The notes under the pieces are model-generated. The model did no database searches and was not told where the DNA came from. It was given only the letters and a program-made list of their open reading frames with translations. DNA of 64,000 nt, taken from positions 1 through 64,000 of the forward strand of contig NSIV01000010.1 in the NCBI GenBank assembly GCA_002633085.1, written 5' to 3'. Below, one piece after another: positions 26,609-38,454 of this stretch (the first letter of the stretch is position 1; every line of letters starts with the position of its first letter). The position numbers and the translations under genes were made by a program. This DNA is from Curvibacter sp. PD_MW3. GTDB lineage: Bacteria; Pseudomonadota; Gammaproteobacteria; Burkholderiales; Burkholderiaceae_C.

Positions 26609-27295
26609 TTACATCAGCATGGTGTTGCGGATCAGACCGACGGCCAGACCCTCGATTTCAAACGGCTCGCCAGGCTCGACCACGATGGTCTGGTAGTCCG
26701 GGTTTTCGGGGTGCAACTCGATCAGGTGCTTGTTGCGGCGAAAGCGCTTGACCGTGACCTCTTCACCCAGGCGGGCCACCACGATCTGGCCATTCTTGGC
26801 ATCCTTGGTGGCTTGCACCGCCAGCAGGTCGCCGTCCATGATGCCGGCGTCGCGCATCGACATGCCGCGCACCTTGAGCAGGTAGTCGGGTTTGCGCTGG
26901 AACAGCGAGTTTTCGACGTAGTAAGTTTGGTCGACATGTTCCTGCGCGAGAATCGGCGAACCGGCAGCCACGCGGCCGATCAGGGGCAGGGCCAGTTGGG
27001 CCAGATCGGGCAGGGGCAGGGAGAACTGTTTGATACGGGATTCGTTGATGGAGCGCAGGGCATCGCCTTGCAGCCGGATGCCGCGCGAGGTGCCGCTGAC
27101 GAGTTCGATCACGCCTTTGCGCGCCAGGGCCTGTAGGTGCTCTTCGGCGGCGTTGGCCGACTTGAAGCCCAGTTCGGCGGCAATCTCGGCACGGGTCGGT
27201 GGGGCGCCGGTACGTGCAATGGCGCTCTGGATCAGGTCCAGAATCTGTTGCTGGCGGGCGGTGAGTTTCACCGGAAACTGGGGCAGGTCCATCAT
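26609..27295 (-). CDS. lexA: LexA repressor
   Basis: The protein has 228 residues. The N-terminal winged helix includes [17 protein letters not shown] and [20 protein letters not shown] (about residues 10-55). The Ala-Gly cleavage site is VAAGSP (A111-G112), with the catalytic Ser146 in GMSMRDAG and Lys183 in VTVKRF, so RecA-stimulated self-cleavage is intact. The start is ATG 27295 or the adjacent ATG 27292. Two overlapping LexA boxes lie 31-70 bases upstream, indicating autoregulation. Confidence 0.95.
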   Translation of the reverse strand: MMDLPQFPVKLTARQQQILDLIQSAIARTGAPPTRAEIAAELGFKSANAAEEHLQALARKGVIELVSGTSRGIRLQGDALRSINESRIKQFSLPLPDLAQLALPLIGRVAAGSPILAQEHVDQTYYVENSLFQRKPDYLLKVRGMSMRDAGIMDGDLLAVQATKDAKNGQIVVARLGEEVTVKRFRRNKHLIELHPENPDYQTIVVEPGEPFEIEGLAVGLIRNTMLM

Positions 27296-27326
27296 GATGA
27301 CTCCTCGTTGGCGGCTGGGGTAAGAC

Positions 27327-27365
27327 TACTGTCTTGATATCCAGTAACTGTATTTTTAACCAGTT
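27327..27365. promoter_or_regulatory. Tandem LexA (SOS) boxes between lexA and the asparaginase gene
   Basis: TACTGTCTTGATATCCAGTA (27327-27346) differs from the gammaproteobacterial SOS consensus mainly in the centre and by one base in the right half-site. AACTGTATTTTTAACCAGTT (27346-27365) is a second CTGT-N8-CCAG box. They share one base. They lie in the 85-base interval between the divergent lexA and asparaginase genes and could control both. A pair of boxes at lexA is known from E. coli; here the match is by sequence only. Confidence 0.85.
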
Positions 27366-27380
27366 TTTTGGGATTTGCAA

Positions 27381-28352
27381 GTGCAAACACGTTCGCAAGA
27401 CAAAAAAATAGTGGTTTTGGGCACTGGCGGCACCATCGCCGGGACCGCCGCCAGCCCAACTGACCGTGCTTATGTCGCGGCGCAAAAGGGGGTGGCAGAG
27501 CTGCTGGCGGGGCTGCCGTTGCCGACGGCATTCGAGCTGGTGAGTGAGCAGGTGGCGCAGATCGACAGCAAGGACATGGACCTGGGCGTCTGGCAGGCCT
27601 TGCTGCGACGTTGCCAGCATTGGCTGGCGCAGCCCGAGGTGCAGGGGCTGGTGATCACGCATGGCACCGATACGCTGGAGGAAACCGCCTACCTGCTGCA
27701 GGCGGTACTGGCACCGGCCAAGCCCGTGGTGCTGACCTGTGCCATGCGCCCGGCGACGGCCATTGACGCCGATGGTCCGCAGAACCTGCTGGATGCCTTC
27801 GCGGTGGCGGCCGAGCCGGGTGCGCACGGTGTGGTGGCCGTGTGTGCTGGCCGCATTCACAGCGCCTTCGATGTGCAGAAGGCCCATACCTGGCAGCTCG
27901 ACGCCTTCAACTCGGGTGAGGCCGGTGATCTGGGGCAGGTGGTACAGGGGCGCGTGGTTTTATGGCGAAATTGGCCTCTGGCCGTTAATAAATATGCGCC
28001 GGATACTATTGAAAAGATAGCAAAATTGGCGACTTGGCCGCGGGTCGAGATTGTGCTGAGCCATGCGGCGGCGGCAGGTGCGACGGTCGACGCGCTGGTG
28101 GCACCGGATGTGGCAGCGCGTTTCGGTGCGCCGCCGGTGCGCGGGCTGGTGGTGGCTGCGACCGGCAACGGGACGCTGCATCATGCGCTGGAAGCCGCCT
28201 TGCAGCGGGCGCTGGCCCAAGGCGTGCAGGTGATGCGTGCCACCCGTTGTGCCCAAGGCCGTGTCTGGCCGCAACCGGGTGATGCCTGGCCGGACTCACA
28301 GGGTTTGTCCCCGGTGAAAGCGCGGCTGGCTTTGATGCTGACTCTCGTATGA
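27381..28352 (+). CDS. L-asparaginase family protein
   Basis: The protein has 323 residues from GTG 27381, which has GGGA seven bases upstream; TTG 27375 is an alternative. Active-site motifs are GTGGTIAGTA (about residues 14-23, catalytic Thr) and ITHGTDTLEET (about 91-101, Thr-Asp pair), and the CAMRP segment follows. There is no signal peptide, so it should be cytoplasmic. It hydrolyses Asn to Asp and ammonia. The segment RNWPLAVNKYAPDTIEKIAK is encoded by an AT-rich repeat copy inserted in frame (27961-28030). It is divergent from lexA, and the SOS boxes lie directly upstream. Confidence 0.83.
   Translation: MQTRSQDKKIVVLGTGGTIAGTAASPTDRAYVAAQKGVAELLAGLPLPTAFELVSEQVAQIDSKDMDLGVWQALLRRCQHWLAQPEVQGLVITHGTDTLEETAYLLQAVLAPAKPVVLTCAMRPATAIDADGPQNLLDAFAVAAEPGAHGVVAVCAGRIHSAFDVQKAHTWQLDAFNSGEAGDLGQVVQGRVVLWRNWPLAVNKYAPDTIEKIAKLATWPRVEIVLSHAAAAGATVDALVAPDVAARFGAPPVRGLVVAATGNGTLHHALEAALQRALAQGVQVMRATRCAQGRVWPQPGDAWPDSQGLSPVKARLALMLTLV
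27961..28030 (-). repeat. GCTATCAAA-type dispersed element inside the asparaginase gene
   Basis: This AT-rich stretch has GATAGC at 28016-28021 and GGCCTCTGGCCG at 27972-27983. Read on the - strand it gives GCTATCttttcaATAGTATCCGGCGC, close to the copy in lpxK. Its composition is clearly unlike the flanking GC-rich coding sequence, and it keeps the reading frame. Confidence 0.6.
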
Positions 28353-28419
28353 TGCGGCACGGCAGCGATGAGGAAATGAGCTGCCCTCGGCGGTTCAGCA
28401 AACGAATGGCAGAAATTAC

Positions 28420-29496
28420 ATGAGTGGTGCTATGTCCAGTCTGGTTGATCATGTCATTGCGTTGACCCAGCATCGAGACCGGGACTTGCTCGACAGCGCA
28501 CTCATAGACGCCCTGATGGCGCTGCTGGCGCCGCAGCAGGTGACGCTGATCGGCGTGGTGAGCGAGGCCGGCCAACGCTACTGGCTGCCCTTGATCGAGT
28601 GCAAGCGAGGCGGCACGCTGCAAGTCTTGTCGGATCCTCTGTGGGTGCAGGTGCAGCACCTGCAGCGCCTGGAGGATGATCCGTATCGCCAGCGCTGTCT
28701 GGAGAGCTTGCAAGCGGTGGATGTGGCGCCGACGGCAGGCGGCGGTGCCTGCCTGACCCTGCTGCCTCTGTTCGAAGACCTTCGGGCGCAAGGACAGGGC
28801 GTCATCGAGATTCGTTCCTCCAAGCCCTTGAACCCGACGGCGTTGAACGTGCTGGGACGCCTGTTGAGCGTCTACCGCAACATGCAAGGCATGCTGGATT
28901 ACAGCGAGTGTGATGCGCTGACCGGGCTGCTCAACCGCAAATCATTTGACGATGCCTTTTTCAAGGTGTTGCGTGAGGACCCCAGTGAGCCGAAGGGGGA
29001 GGCCCTGCCGGCTGGGCGGCCCGAGCGCCGCCATACGGCGCCGGCCGCCTACTGGCTGGCCATGCTGGACGTGGACCATTTCAAGCAGGTCAATGATGTG
29101 CATGGGCACTCGATCGGTGACGAGGTGCTGCTGCTGGTCGCGCGCCTGCTCAAAACGACGCTACGCTCGCTGGACCGTGTTTTCCGCTTCGGCGGCGAGG
29201 AGTTTGTCGTCCTGTTGCGTTGTCCGGATGAGGCGTCGGCCTTGAGCGCGCTGGAGCGGGTTCGTGCCAACATGGAAAACTTCCGGTTTCCGCAGGTCGG
29301 GCGCATCACCGTGAGCGTGGGCCTGACCGAGGTGCGGCAGGGCGATTCGCCCAGTGTGGCCTGTGAGCGTGCCGACCAGGCGGTGTATTTCGCCAAGGGG
29401 CATGGCCGCAATCAGGTGCGCTCTTATGAGCAGCTGATTGAGCAGGGGTTGCTGCAGACGGCCGATGACAAGGTCGGCATGATCGAGCTGTTCTGA
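28420..29496 (+). CDS. Diguanylate cyclase (GGDEF domain)
   Basis: The protein has 358 residues. A C-terminal GGDEF domain (about 165-350) contains the active-site variant GGEEF at 258-262, metal and substrate residues in DVDHFKQVND, and an inhibitory RxxD site RSLD at 249-252, five residues before the motif. It should make c-di-GMP from two GTP and be product-inhibited. The N-terminal part (about 5-160) shows no recognised sensor domain but looks GAF-like (TLLPLFEDLRAQGQGVIEI). It has no transmembrane helix. An octamer tandem repeat begins at its stop codon. Confidence 0.9.
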   Translation: MSGAMSSLVDHVIALTQHRDRDLLDSALIDALMALLAPQQVTLIGVVSEAGQRYWLPLIECKRGGTLQVLSDPLWVQVQHLQRLEDDPYRQRCLESLQAVDVAPTAGGGACLTLLPLFEDLRAQGQGVIEIRSSKPLNPTALNVLGRLLSVYRNMQGMLDYSECDALTGLLNRKSFDDAFFKVLREDPSEPKGEALPAGRPERRHTAPAAYWLAMLDVDHFKQVNDVHGHSIGDEVLLLVARLLKTTLRSLDRVFRFGGEEFVVLLRCPDEASALSALERVRANMENFRFPQVGRITVSVGLTEVRQGDSPSVACERADQAVYFAKGHGRNQVRSYEQLIEQGLLQTADDKVGMIELF

Positions 29497-29533
29497 TGTT
29501 CTGATGTTCTGATGTTCTGATGTTCTGATGTTC
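29494..29533 (+). repeat. Five-copy octanucleotide tandem repeat (TGATGTTC)n at the dgc stop codon
   Basis: TGATGTTC is repeated exactly five times from 29494 to 29533, followed by TGAACGTG. The first TGA is the stop codon of the diguanylate cyclase gene. Eight is not a multiple of three, but copy-number change cannot lengthen the protein because the stop is in the first unit. It may be a contingency-type or slippage locus affecting the 3' end of the message, or a neutral microsatellite. Confidence 0.95.
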
Positions 29534-29568
29534 TGAACGTGAACGTGCGGGTTTCTGCCCATGAAACA

Positions 29569-29590
29569 GGCCGCGTCAGCGGCCTTTTTT
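29569..29590 (+). terminator. Rho-independent terminator after the diguanylate cyclase gene
   Basis: GGCCGC (29569-29574), loop GTCA, GCGGCC (29579-29584), followed by six T residues and a CTTTT tail. It should end transcription from the dgc gene before the convergent adk gene. Confidence 0.85.
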
Positions 29591-29620
29591 CTTTTCAGCG
29601 CTGCAGGTGCAGCCTGGGCT

Positions 29621-30406
<786 letters not shown>

Positions 30407-30425
30407 TTAACAGTCCGCCAACAGG

Positions 30426-31193
30426 TCATCGGCTCAGCTGGCGGCGCACGCGCTCCAGGTCTTCGGGGGTGTCGACGCCGGCACCCGGGGCATCCGGCGT
30501 CACGTGCACGGCAATGCGGTGGCCGTGCCACATGGCACGCAACTGCTCCAGCGCTTCGGTGACTTCCAACGGTGCTTGCGCCAGCTTGGGAAACTGGCGC
30601 AGGAAGCCGACGCGGTAGCCGTAGAGCCCGATGTGGCGCAGCGGCGCCGGTGAAGGCAGCGCGGTGACGGCGCCTGACGACTTGGGCTGATCGCGCCAGA
30701 GCGGGATGGGCGCGCGGCTGAAGTACAGCGCCAGATTGCGTGCATCGAGCACCACCTTGACCACGTTCGGGTTGACGAAGTCGGCCACCTCATGGATGGG
30801 GTGTGCCGCCGTACTCATGCTGGCCTCGGGGTGCTGCGTCAGCAGTTCGGCCACGGCGGACACCAGAACCGGGTCGATCAACGGTTCGTCGCCCTGCACA
30901 TTGACCACCAGGCTGTCGTCGGAGAGCGCCAGCAGGTCGCAGGCTTCGGCCAGGCGGTCGCTACCGCTGGGATGGTCCTGGCGTGTCAGCACGGCTTGTA
31001 CGCCGTGTTGCTGGCAAGCTTGCAGGATCTCGGGGCTGTCGCCCGCCACCACCACGCGGGTGCCGGCCGGCATACCAGAGCTGACGCGCTGTGCCACGCG
31101 CACCACCATGGGCAGACCGGCAATGTCGGCCAGAGGCTTGTTGGGCAGGCGGGTCGAGGCCAGCCGGGCTGGGATCAGGACCGTGAAGCTCAA
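30426..31193 (-). CDS. kdsB: 3-deoxy-manno-octulosonate cytidylyltransferase (CMP-KDO synthetase)
   Basis: The protein has 255 residues. The opening motif [20 protein letters not shown] binds [14 protein letters not shown] and [11 protein letters not shown] are the other family signatures, with the catalytic Asp in the latter. It activates KDO for lipid A inner-core synthesis. Its start overlaps the stop of the upstream Trm112-like gene by four bases, and lpxK is next, so a lipid A module is evident. Confidence 0.95.
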   Translation of the reverse strand: MSFTVLIPARLASTRLPNKPLADIAGLPMVVRVAQRVSSGMPAGTRVVVAGDSPEILQACQQHGVQAVLTRQDHPSGSDRLAEACDLLALSDDSLVVNVQGDEPLIDPVLVSAVAELLTQHPEASMSTAAHPIHEVADFVNPNVVKVVLDARNLALYFSRAPIPLWRDQPKSSGAVTALPSPAPLRHIGLYGYRVGFLRQFPKLAQAPLEVTEALEQLRAMWHGHRIAVHVTPDAPGAGVDTPEDLERVRRQLSR

Positions 31194-31372
31194 AGTCCGA
31201 GTTCCTCGTCGCTCAGGGTGCGGGCTTCGTTCTCCAGCAGCACCGGAATGCCGTCACGGATCGGGTAGGCCAGGCGCGCGCTGCGCGAGATCAGTTCCTG
31301 CTTGTCGCGGTTGTATTCCAGCGGACCCTTGGTGACAGGGCAGACCAGCAGTTCAAGAAGTCGTGTGTCCAT
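31190..31372 (-). CDS. Trm112-family small protein (YcaR-like)
   Basis: This 60-residue protein opens [20 protein letters not shown] and ends with [20 protein letters not shown], the compact Trm112/DUF343 fold found between lpxK and kdsB in many Proteobacteria. It has only one Cys, so a zinc site is unlikely. It overlaps kdsB by four bases and lpxK by 20 bases. The function in bacteria is uncertain. Confidence 0.87.
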   Translation of the reverse strand: MDTRLLELLVCPVTKGPLEYNRDKQELISRSARLAYPIRDGIPVLLENEARTLSDEELGL

Positions 31373-32393
31373 GGGGCGATGATAGCCGCGCGTGCATCGC
31401 GTCTTCGAGCAGGCGGTCGAACGCGGCAAAAAAGCCCGGTTCGGGCGTGAACTCCAGCGGCACCGCCAGGGCATCAGGGTGCTGGCGCCACAGTTTGACG
31501 GCGTCTTTCTCGGTGCAAATCAGGGTGTAGCCCTTGTCGGATGGGCGCAACCAGCTATCAAAATCATAGTGATCCGGCAGCGCGAGGGTCTGGTCCAGCG
31601 TCAGGCCCTGGGCTTGCAGCATGGCAAAGAAGGCCTGTGGTTGCGCAATGGCCGCCAGCGCCAGCAGCGGTTGGCCGCTGTGGGCCAGCGTAGCGAGTTC
31701 CACGCGGCTGCCATCGGCGCGCAGGGCATGGCGAGCCAGTGCACGCTGCGAGCGGTAGCCGGTGAAAGCCGGCCGAGCGCCGCTGTGCAGCACCAGATCG
31801 ACCGGGCGCGGCCAAGGCTCGCGCAAGGGGCCCGCCGGCAGCAGAAAGCCGTTGCCGGTGCCGCGGTCGTCGAACACGCAAATCTCGATGTCGCGTGCCA
31901 GGCGCAGATGCTGCAGGCCGTCGTCGCTGACCAGGACGTGGGTGTCGGGGTGGCGTGCCAGCAGGGCGCGGGCCGCGTCGATCCGGCGCGGGGCCACGAA
32001 CACGGCCACACCGGTGCGGCGCTGGATCAGAGCCGGCTCATCGCCCACGTCCTGCGCCGTGCTGTCGGCCAGCACCTCGCGGCAGTCCTGGGTCTGGCGG
32101 CCGTAGCCACGCGAGATCACGCCGGGCCGCAGGCCGCGGGCCTGCAGATGCTGCACCAGCGCCATCACCACCGGAGTCTTGCCGGCGCCACCGGCCACCA
32201 CATTACCCACCACGATGACGGGCACCGGCAGCGACTCGCGACGGAGAAAACCGCTGAGGTACAGGCCCTGCCGGAACAGCACCAGCGCCCCCAGCAGCAG
32301 CGAAAATGGCCACAGCAACCAGGCCAGCGGGCCGCGCCGCTGCCAGCTTTGCAGCAGGGTGCGCTGCCAGGCCGGCTGCGACGGGCTGGGCAT
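31353..32393 (-). CDS. lpxK: Tetraacyldisaccharide 4'-kinase
   Basis: This 346-residue membrane-associated kinase has an N-terminal hydrophobic segment ([20 protein letters not shown]), a Walker A region [19 protein letters not shown] (about residues 62-80), and [19 protein letters not shown] (about 156-174). It phosphorylates the lipid A precursor at the 4' position. The [11 protein letters not shown] segment is encoded in part by an AT-rich repeat copy (31554-31585). The last 20 bases overlap the Trm112-like gene. It lies four bases after exbD. Confidence 0.93.
   Translation of the reverse strand: MPSPSQPAWQRTLLQSWQRRGPLAWLLWPFSLLLGALVLFRQGLYLSGFLRRESLPVPVIVVGNVVAGGAGKTPVVMALVQHLQARGLRPGVISRGYGRQTQDCREVLADSTAQDVGDEPALIQRRTGVAVFVAPRRIDAARALLARHPDTHVLVSDDGLQHLRLARDIEICVFDDRGTGNGFLLPAGPLREPWPRPVDLVLHSGARPAFTGYRSQRALARHALRADGSRVELATLAHSGQPLLALAAIAQPQAFFAMLQAQGLTLDQTLALPDHYDFDSWLRPSDKGYTLICTEKDAVKLWRQHPDALAVPLEFTPEPGFFAAFDRLLEDAMHARLSSPHGHTTS
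31554..31585 (+). repeat. GCTATCAAA-type dispersed element inside lpxK
   Basis: GCTATCAAAATCATAGTGAT followed by CCGGCAGCGC at 31554-31585 matches the asparaginase-gene copy read in reverse. It is short and keeps the lpxK frame. The resemblance to the other copies is strongest over GCTATC, ATAGT and CCGGC. Confidence 0.55.
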
Positions 32394-32397
32394 GGGT

Positions 32398-32826
32398 TCA
32401 GTTGGCCCCGGCGCGGGCCGAAGACTGGGTGGCGAAGGTGATTTGCGTCAGGCCGGCGCGGCGTGCCGCTTCCATCACCGTGACTACCGACTGATGGCGC
32501 GCGCTGGCGTCGGCACTGATGATGACCACGGTGTCTTTGCCGGCCTTGGCGCCCTCGCTCAGGGCGCTGACCAGCGCTTCGATGCTGCGGCCGGCCACCG
32601 GTGCGCGGTTGACCATGTAGGCGCCGTCGCTGCTGACGGCCACGATCACTTCGCGCGGGTAGTCGCGCTGGGCTTCGGTATCGGCCACCGGCAGTCGCAG
32701 CTGCATCTCGGTGAACTTGCTGTAGGTGGTGGTCAGCATCAGGAAGATCAGCACCACCAACAGCACGTCGATGAAGGGGATCAGGTTGATCTCCGGCTCA
32801 TCCTTCGCACGGGGGCGGAAGTTCAT
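32398..32826 (-). CDS. exbD: ExbD/TolR-family energy-transducing protein
   Basis: This 142-residue protein has one N-terminal membrane helix containing the proton-path Asp in [17 protein letters not shown] (about residues 15-31), then a periplasmic ExbD/TolR domain ([25 protein letters not shown]). It works with ExbB to harness the proton gradient, for TonB or an alternative partner. It is two bases after exbB and upstream of lpxK; no tonB is nearby. Confidence 0.9.
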   Translation of the reverse strand: MNFRPRAKDEPEINLIPFIDVLLVVLIFLMLTTTYSKFTEMQLRLPVADTEAQRDYPREVIVAVSSDGAYMVNRAPVAGRSIEALVSALSEGAKAGKDTVVIISADASARHQSVVTVMEAARRAGLTQITFATQSSARAGAN

Positions 32827-32828
32827 GC

Positions 32829-33464
32829 TCAGCTGCCTTTGCGCAGGTTGTTGAGGTGGCGCGCCAGCCGGTCGGCCGCCAGTTCCAGCGTCAGCAGGTA
32901 GGCGTCGACGCGGGCCCGGAAGTAGCGCCAGAAGATCAGCGAGGGGATGGCCACGATCAGGCCAAAGGCGGTGTTGTACAGGGCGACCGAGATGCCGTGC
33001 GCCAGCTGGGCCGGGTTGCCGCCGGGCGCGCCACCGGTGGGTGTTTGCGAGCCGAAGATCTCGATCATGCCGATCACGGTGCCCAGCAGGCCCAGCAACG
33101 GTGCTGCCGAGGCGATGGTGGCCAGTGCGCTCAGGTAGCGCTCCAGCCGGTGGGCGACGGCACGACCGCTGGCTTCCATGCTGGCGCGCAGGTCCTCGTC
33201 GCTGCAGCGCGGGTTGGCGTGCAGGGCACGAAAGCCGCTGGCCAGCACTTCACCCAGGGCCGAGTTCTGTTCCAGCTGGGCCACGATGTCGAGTGCCGGC
33301 ACCGTCTGGCGCGAAATCAGCAGGGTTTCATCCAGCAGTTTCGGGGGGGCGATTTTTTCGGTCTTGAGGCTGAGAAAGCGCTCGATGATGAGTGCCAACG
33401 CCAGGATGGAGCAGGCGATGAGGGGCCAGATCGGCCAGCCTGCGGCTTGTATGATCGAAAACAA
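32829..33464 (-). CDS. exbB: MotA/TolQ/ExbB proton-channel family protein
   Basis: This 211-residue protein has three membrane helices: near residues 10-30 (WPIWPLIACSILALALIIERF), 110-135 (LATIASAAPLLGLLGTVIGM) and 155-180 (ALYNTAFGLIVAIPSLIFWRYF). GLLGTV and the third-helix Thr/Asn pattern are signature ExbB positions. It is the first gene of the exbB-exbD-lpxK-trm112-kdsB unit, preceded by a 317-base leader with an AT-rich section. Confidence 0.9.
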   Translation of the reverse strand: MFSIIQAAGWPIWPLIACSILALALIIERFLSLKTEKIAPPKLLDETLLISRQTVPALDIVAQLEQNSALGEVLASGFRALHANPRCSDEDLRASMEASGRAVAHRLERYLSALATIASAAPLLGLLGTVIGMIEIFGSQTPTGGAPGGNPAQLAHGISVALYNTAFGLIVAIPSLIFWRYFRARVDAYLLTLELAADRLARHLNNLRKGS

Positions 33465-33808
33465 AGAGAGCCCTCCGCGCAGATTGAAGCTGTGCGATTA
33501 TGGCCCACGTCCTGGCGGCTTTTCGGTCTTGCCAGGGCGGGGTTCAGCGGCCGGATGTTTCGAGTTGTGTCATCCCACAAAAATTGTGGATAACTTTGTG
33601 AAGAAGTACCTTGATATGTGCTCGCAGGCCGCATCCATGCGGTCTCGCAACAAAACGATCACAAATGAGGCAGTGAAAAACTCAAAAGAATCAATGACTT
33701 GCAACGAAAGTCCGTGGCCCGGTGCCACTTTCGCCATTTCGGCCGTGCAGCCCGCCCGCTTGTGGAGTAATGCACTGCAACATGTCTCGCCAAGCCGCAT
33801 TTCAACTG
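33465..33808. promoter_or_regulatory. Divergent exbB / xseA intergenic region with a DnaA-box-like 9-mer
   Basis: This 344-base region lies between the divergent exbB and xseA starts. The section 33570-33700 is AT-richer than its surroundings. TGTGGATAA (33585-33593) is the complement of the DnaA box TTATCCACA, inside the small palindrome CCACAAaaaTTGTGG (33575-33589). A second ATG for xseA lies at 33782. I see no gene, RNA or other box pattern; one DnaA box alone may be chance. Confidence 0.4.
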
Positions 33809-35134
33809 ATGTCCGCTCCTGAATTTCCCGTTTCTTCGGCCCGCATCTGGCAAGTTGGCGCGCTGTGCCGCGCCATTGCTGATGCGCTGGATGCCCGCTT
33901 CAATCCCGTCGCGGTGCGCGGCGAGATTTCGGGCTTCTCGCGCGCATCCAGCGGGCATTGCTACTTCAGCCTGAAAGACGAATCCGGCCAGATCCGCTGC
34001 GCCATGTTCCGCCGCGCTGCCAGCCTGCTCGATTTCAGTCCGCGCGACGGCGAGCTGGTCGAAGTTCGCGGCCGCCTGGGCGTGTACGAACCACGGGGCG
34101 ACCTGCAACTCATCGTCGAATCGATGGGCCGGGCGGGGCAGGGCGCGCTGTTCGAGCAGTTCCTCAAGCTCAAGGCCAAGCTGGAAGGCGAGGGGCTGTT
34201 CGACGCCGCACGCAAACGGGCGCTGCCGACCATGCCGCGCGCCATCGGCCTGGTGACCTCGCTTGGCGCCGCAGCCTTGCACGACGTGGTGACCGCGCTG
34301 CAGCGGCGCGTGCCGCACATCCCGGTGGTGCTGGCACCGGCGTCGGTACAAGGCGCCAATGCGCCGGCGGAATTGGCGACGGCGCTATCAAATTTGTATC
34401 GCCTGGCGCAGCAGGGACAAGGGCTGAAGCCCGATTTGGCTTCAAATCCAGCGGTTGATGTCATCCTGCTGGTGCGCGGCGGCGGCTCGATGGAGGACCT
34501 GTGGGCCTTCAACGACGAGCGCCTGGCGCGCACGATGGCGCAGAGTCCGGTGCCCATCGTCTGCGGTGTCGGCCACGAGACCGACTTCACCATTGCCGAC
34601 TTCGTGGCCGACCTGCGCGCCCCCACGCCGACCGCGGCGGCTGAATTGGTGGCCGAGCCGCGCGACCTCTGGCTCGGTGCGCTCGATCTGCTGCAGGAGC
34701 GGCTGGACGATGCGGTGACGCGTGTGCTTGACAGCCAGAGCCAACGGCTCGACCTGGCGGCCAGCCGGCTCGGGCGCCCTTCGGCGCTGGCGGCGCGCCA
34801 GCGCCTGGCCTTGGCCAGCCAGGCCCAACGCCTGCGTTTTGCCGCTGAGCACGCCACGCGCCAGTGCCGGCGCGACCTGCAGCAACTGGAGCTGGCCTTG
34901 CCGCAACAGATGCGCCGTGGCCTGGCCGGCATGCAGCAGCGGCTGGAGCGCGCGCAGCTGCGGCTCGGCCTGCTCGATCCGACGTTGGTATTGCAGCGCG
35001 GTTATGCCTGGCTGAGCGACGAAGAGGGCCGTACCATCACGCAAGTTGGCCAGACCTTTGCCGGCCAGACGCTGCAGGCCACCCTTGCCGATGGCAAGGT
35101 TGATTTGACCGTGTCACCACGCGGAAAAAATTAA
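33809..35134 (+). CDS. xseA: Exodeoxyribonuclease VII large subunit
   Basis: The protein has 441 residues from ATG 33809; ATG 33782 would add nine. An N-terminal OB-fold is visible ([15 protein letters not shown]...HCYFSLKDE), followed by the XseA catalytic core with [35 protein letters not shown] and [18 protein letters not shown], and a C-terminal coiled coil ending [16 protein letters not shown]. The core carries an insertion of about 15-20 residues ([20 protein letters not shown]) before [12 protein letters not shown], encoded by an AT-rich repeat copy. xseB is not in the window. Confidence 0.93.
   Translation: MSAPEFPVSSARIWQVGALCRAIADALDARFNPVAVRGEISGFSRASSGHCYFSLKDESGQIRCAMFRRAASLLDFSPRDGELVEVRGRLGVYEPRGDLQLIVESMGRAGQGALFEQFLKLKAKLEGEGLFDAARKRALPTMPRAIGLVTSLGAAALHDVVTALQRRVPHIPVVLAPASVQGANAPAELATALSNLYRLAQQGQGLKPDLASNPAVDVILLVRGGGSMEDLWAFNDERLARTMAQSPVPIVCGVGHETDFTIADFVADLRAPTPTAAAELVAEPRDLWLGALDLLQERLDDAVTRVLDSQSQRLDLAASRLGRPSALAARQRLALASQAQRLRFAAEHATRQCRRDLQQLELALPQQMRRGLAGMQQRLERAQLRLGLLDPTLVLQRGYAWLSDEEGRTITQVGQTFAGQTLQATLADGKVDLTVSPRGKN
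34384..34450 (+). repeat. GCTATCAAA-type dispersed element inside xseA
   Basis: GCTATCAAATTTGTATCGCC at 34384-34403 runs into TGGCGCAGCAGGGACAAGGG, CTGAAGCCCGATTTGGCTTC and AAAT. It is one of the most complete copies in the window and shares CGCCTGGCGC, AGGGCT and ATTTnGCTTnCAA with the earP copy at 61911-61970. It is in frame and encodes an XseA insertion. Confidence 0.7.
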
Positions 35135-35178
35135 TTCCTACAATCGGCGCTTTCGAACAACAAACCCACGAGGACACC

Positions 35179-35760
35179 ATGGAACATACCCTGCCCCCCC
35201 TGCCTTTTGCCATCGACGCCCTGGCACCGCACTACTCCAAGGAAACCCTGGAGTACCACCACGGCAAGCACCACAACGCCTATGTGGTGAACCTGAACAA
35301 CCTGCAAAAGGGCACCGAATTCGAGAACATGGACCTCGAGTCCATCATCAAGAAGTCCAGCGGCGGCATCTACAACAACGCGGCCCAGATCTGGAACCAC
35401 ACCTTCTTCTGGAACGGCATGAAGCCCAACGGCGGCGGCGAGCCCACCGGCGCCCTGGCGGCTGCCATCAACGCCAAGTGGGGCAGCTACGCTGCCTTCA
35501 AGGAAGCCTTCGTCAAGTCGGCCGTCGGCAACTTTGGTTCCGGCTGGACCTGGCTGGTGAAGAAGGCTGACGGCTCGGTCGACATCGTCAACACGGGTGC
35601 CGCCGGCACGCCGCTGACCACGGCCGACAAGGCCCTGCTGACCGTGGACGTGTGGGAACACGCCTACTACATCGACTACCGCAACCTGCGTCAGAAGTTT
35701 GTCGAGACCTTCTTCGACAAGCTGGTGAACTGGGACTTTGCTGCGAAGAACTTCGCGTAA
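35179..35760 (+). CDS. sodB: Superoxide dismutase [Fe] (Fe/Mn family)
   Basis: This 193-residue Fe/Mn-family SOD has the metal ligands H27 ([10 protein letters not shown]), H74 (NHTFFW) and the [10 protein letters not shown] pair near residues 157-165. [16 protein letters not shown] and the lack of an N-terminal signal point to the cytoplasmic Fe type. It dismutates superoxide to peroxide and oxygen. The gene is followed by a strong terminator. Confidence 0.94.
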   Translation: MEHTLPPLPFAIDALAPHYSKETLEYHHGKHHNAYVVNLNNLQKGTEFENMDLESIIKKSSGGIYNNAAQIWNHTFFWNGMKPNGGGEPTGALAAAINAKWGSYAAFKEAFVKSAVGNFGSGWTWLVKKADGSVDIVNTGAAGTPLTTADKALLTVDVWEHAYYIDYRNLRQKFVETFFDKLVNWDFAAKNFA

Positions 35761-35780
35761 GTCCAGGTCGTTTGCGACAA

Positions 35781-35815
35781 GGGCTCGAAGGCTTGGCCTT
35801 CGGGCCCTTTTGTTT
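35781..35815 (+). terminator. Rho-independent terminator after sodB
   Basis: GGGCTCGAAGGC pairs with GCCTTCGGGCCC (35781-35807) around a short TTG loop, followed by TTTTGTTTTTT. This is a clear terminator for sodB. Confidence 0.85.
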
Positions 35816-36086
35816 TTTGGGGACTGAGTTGCGCGGGAGGTCTGCCGCCACGGTGGTCAGCCGGCCCGGACGCTGTTGCGCGACCAATCATGTGTCTTTT
35901 ATAAGACTTATTAAAGAAATTTCTCGTTTTTATTGATGCAAATTTTGTATTGTGAGATATGAATTCAAAAAATGCGGTTTGGGTCAGACCACTGAAAGCA
36001 AAATCTCACACCATCAATCGATAACGGTCTGATGCTGAAGCAGACCGGCGGCACGGTCCCCTGTTTTTTTCTGGAGATAAGACAAG
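35816..36086. promoter_or_regulatory. AT-rich leader of the monomeric isocitrate dehydrogenase gene
   Basis: This is a gene-free region of about 270 bases. The section 35890-35975 is strongly AT-rich and probably contains the promoter, but I cannot assign boxes with confidence (TTGATG 35933-35938 and TATGAA 35958-35963 have a wide spacing). An inverted repeat GGTCTG...CAGACC (36026-36031 and 36041-36046) lies close to the gene and could be an operator or a leader hairpin. GGAGAT before the ATG at 36087 is the ribosome site. Confidence 0.4.
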
Positions 36087-38324
<2,238 letters not shown>

Positions 38325-38364
38325 GCCCACTGCCGGTCAATGCGACCGGCAGGGACGAAACCAA

Positions 38365-38404
38365 GAGGCGATCCGGACGAGAGTCCGGATCGCCTCTGTT
38401 TTTG
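38365..38404 (+). terminator. Rho-independent terminator after the monomeric isocitrate dehydrogenase gene
   Basis: A perfect 14-base stem GAGGCGATCCGGAC / GTCCGGATCGCCTC (38365-38378 and 38383-38396) with loop GAGA is followed by TGTTTTTGGGG. The tail is U-rich in the + direction, so it serves the isocitrate dehydrogenase gene. Confidence 0.9.
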
Positions 38405-38454
38405 GGGCTAGCCGCGTTGCGACGTCGGGTGTCGCTTGGGCCTTGTGTCGGCTC

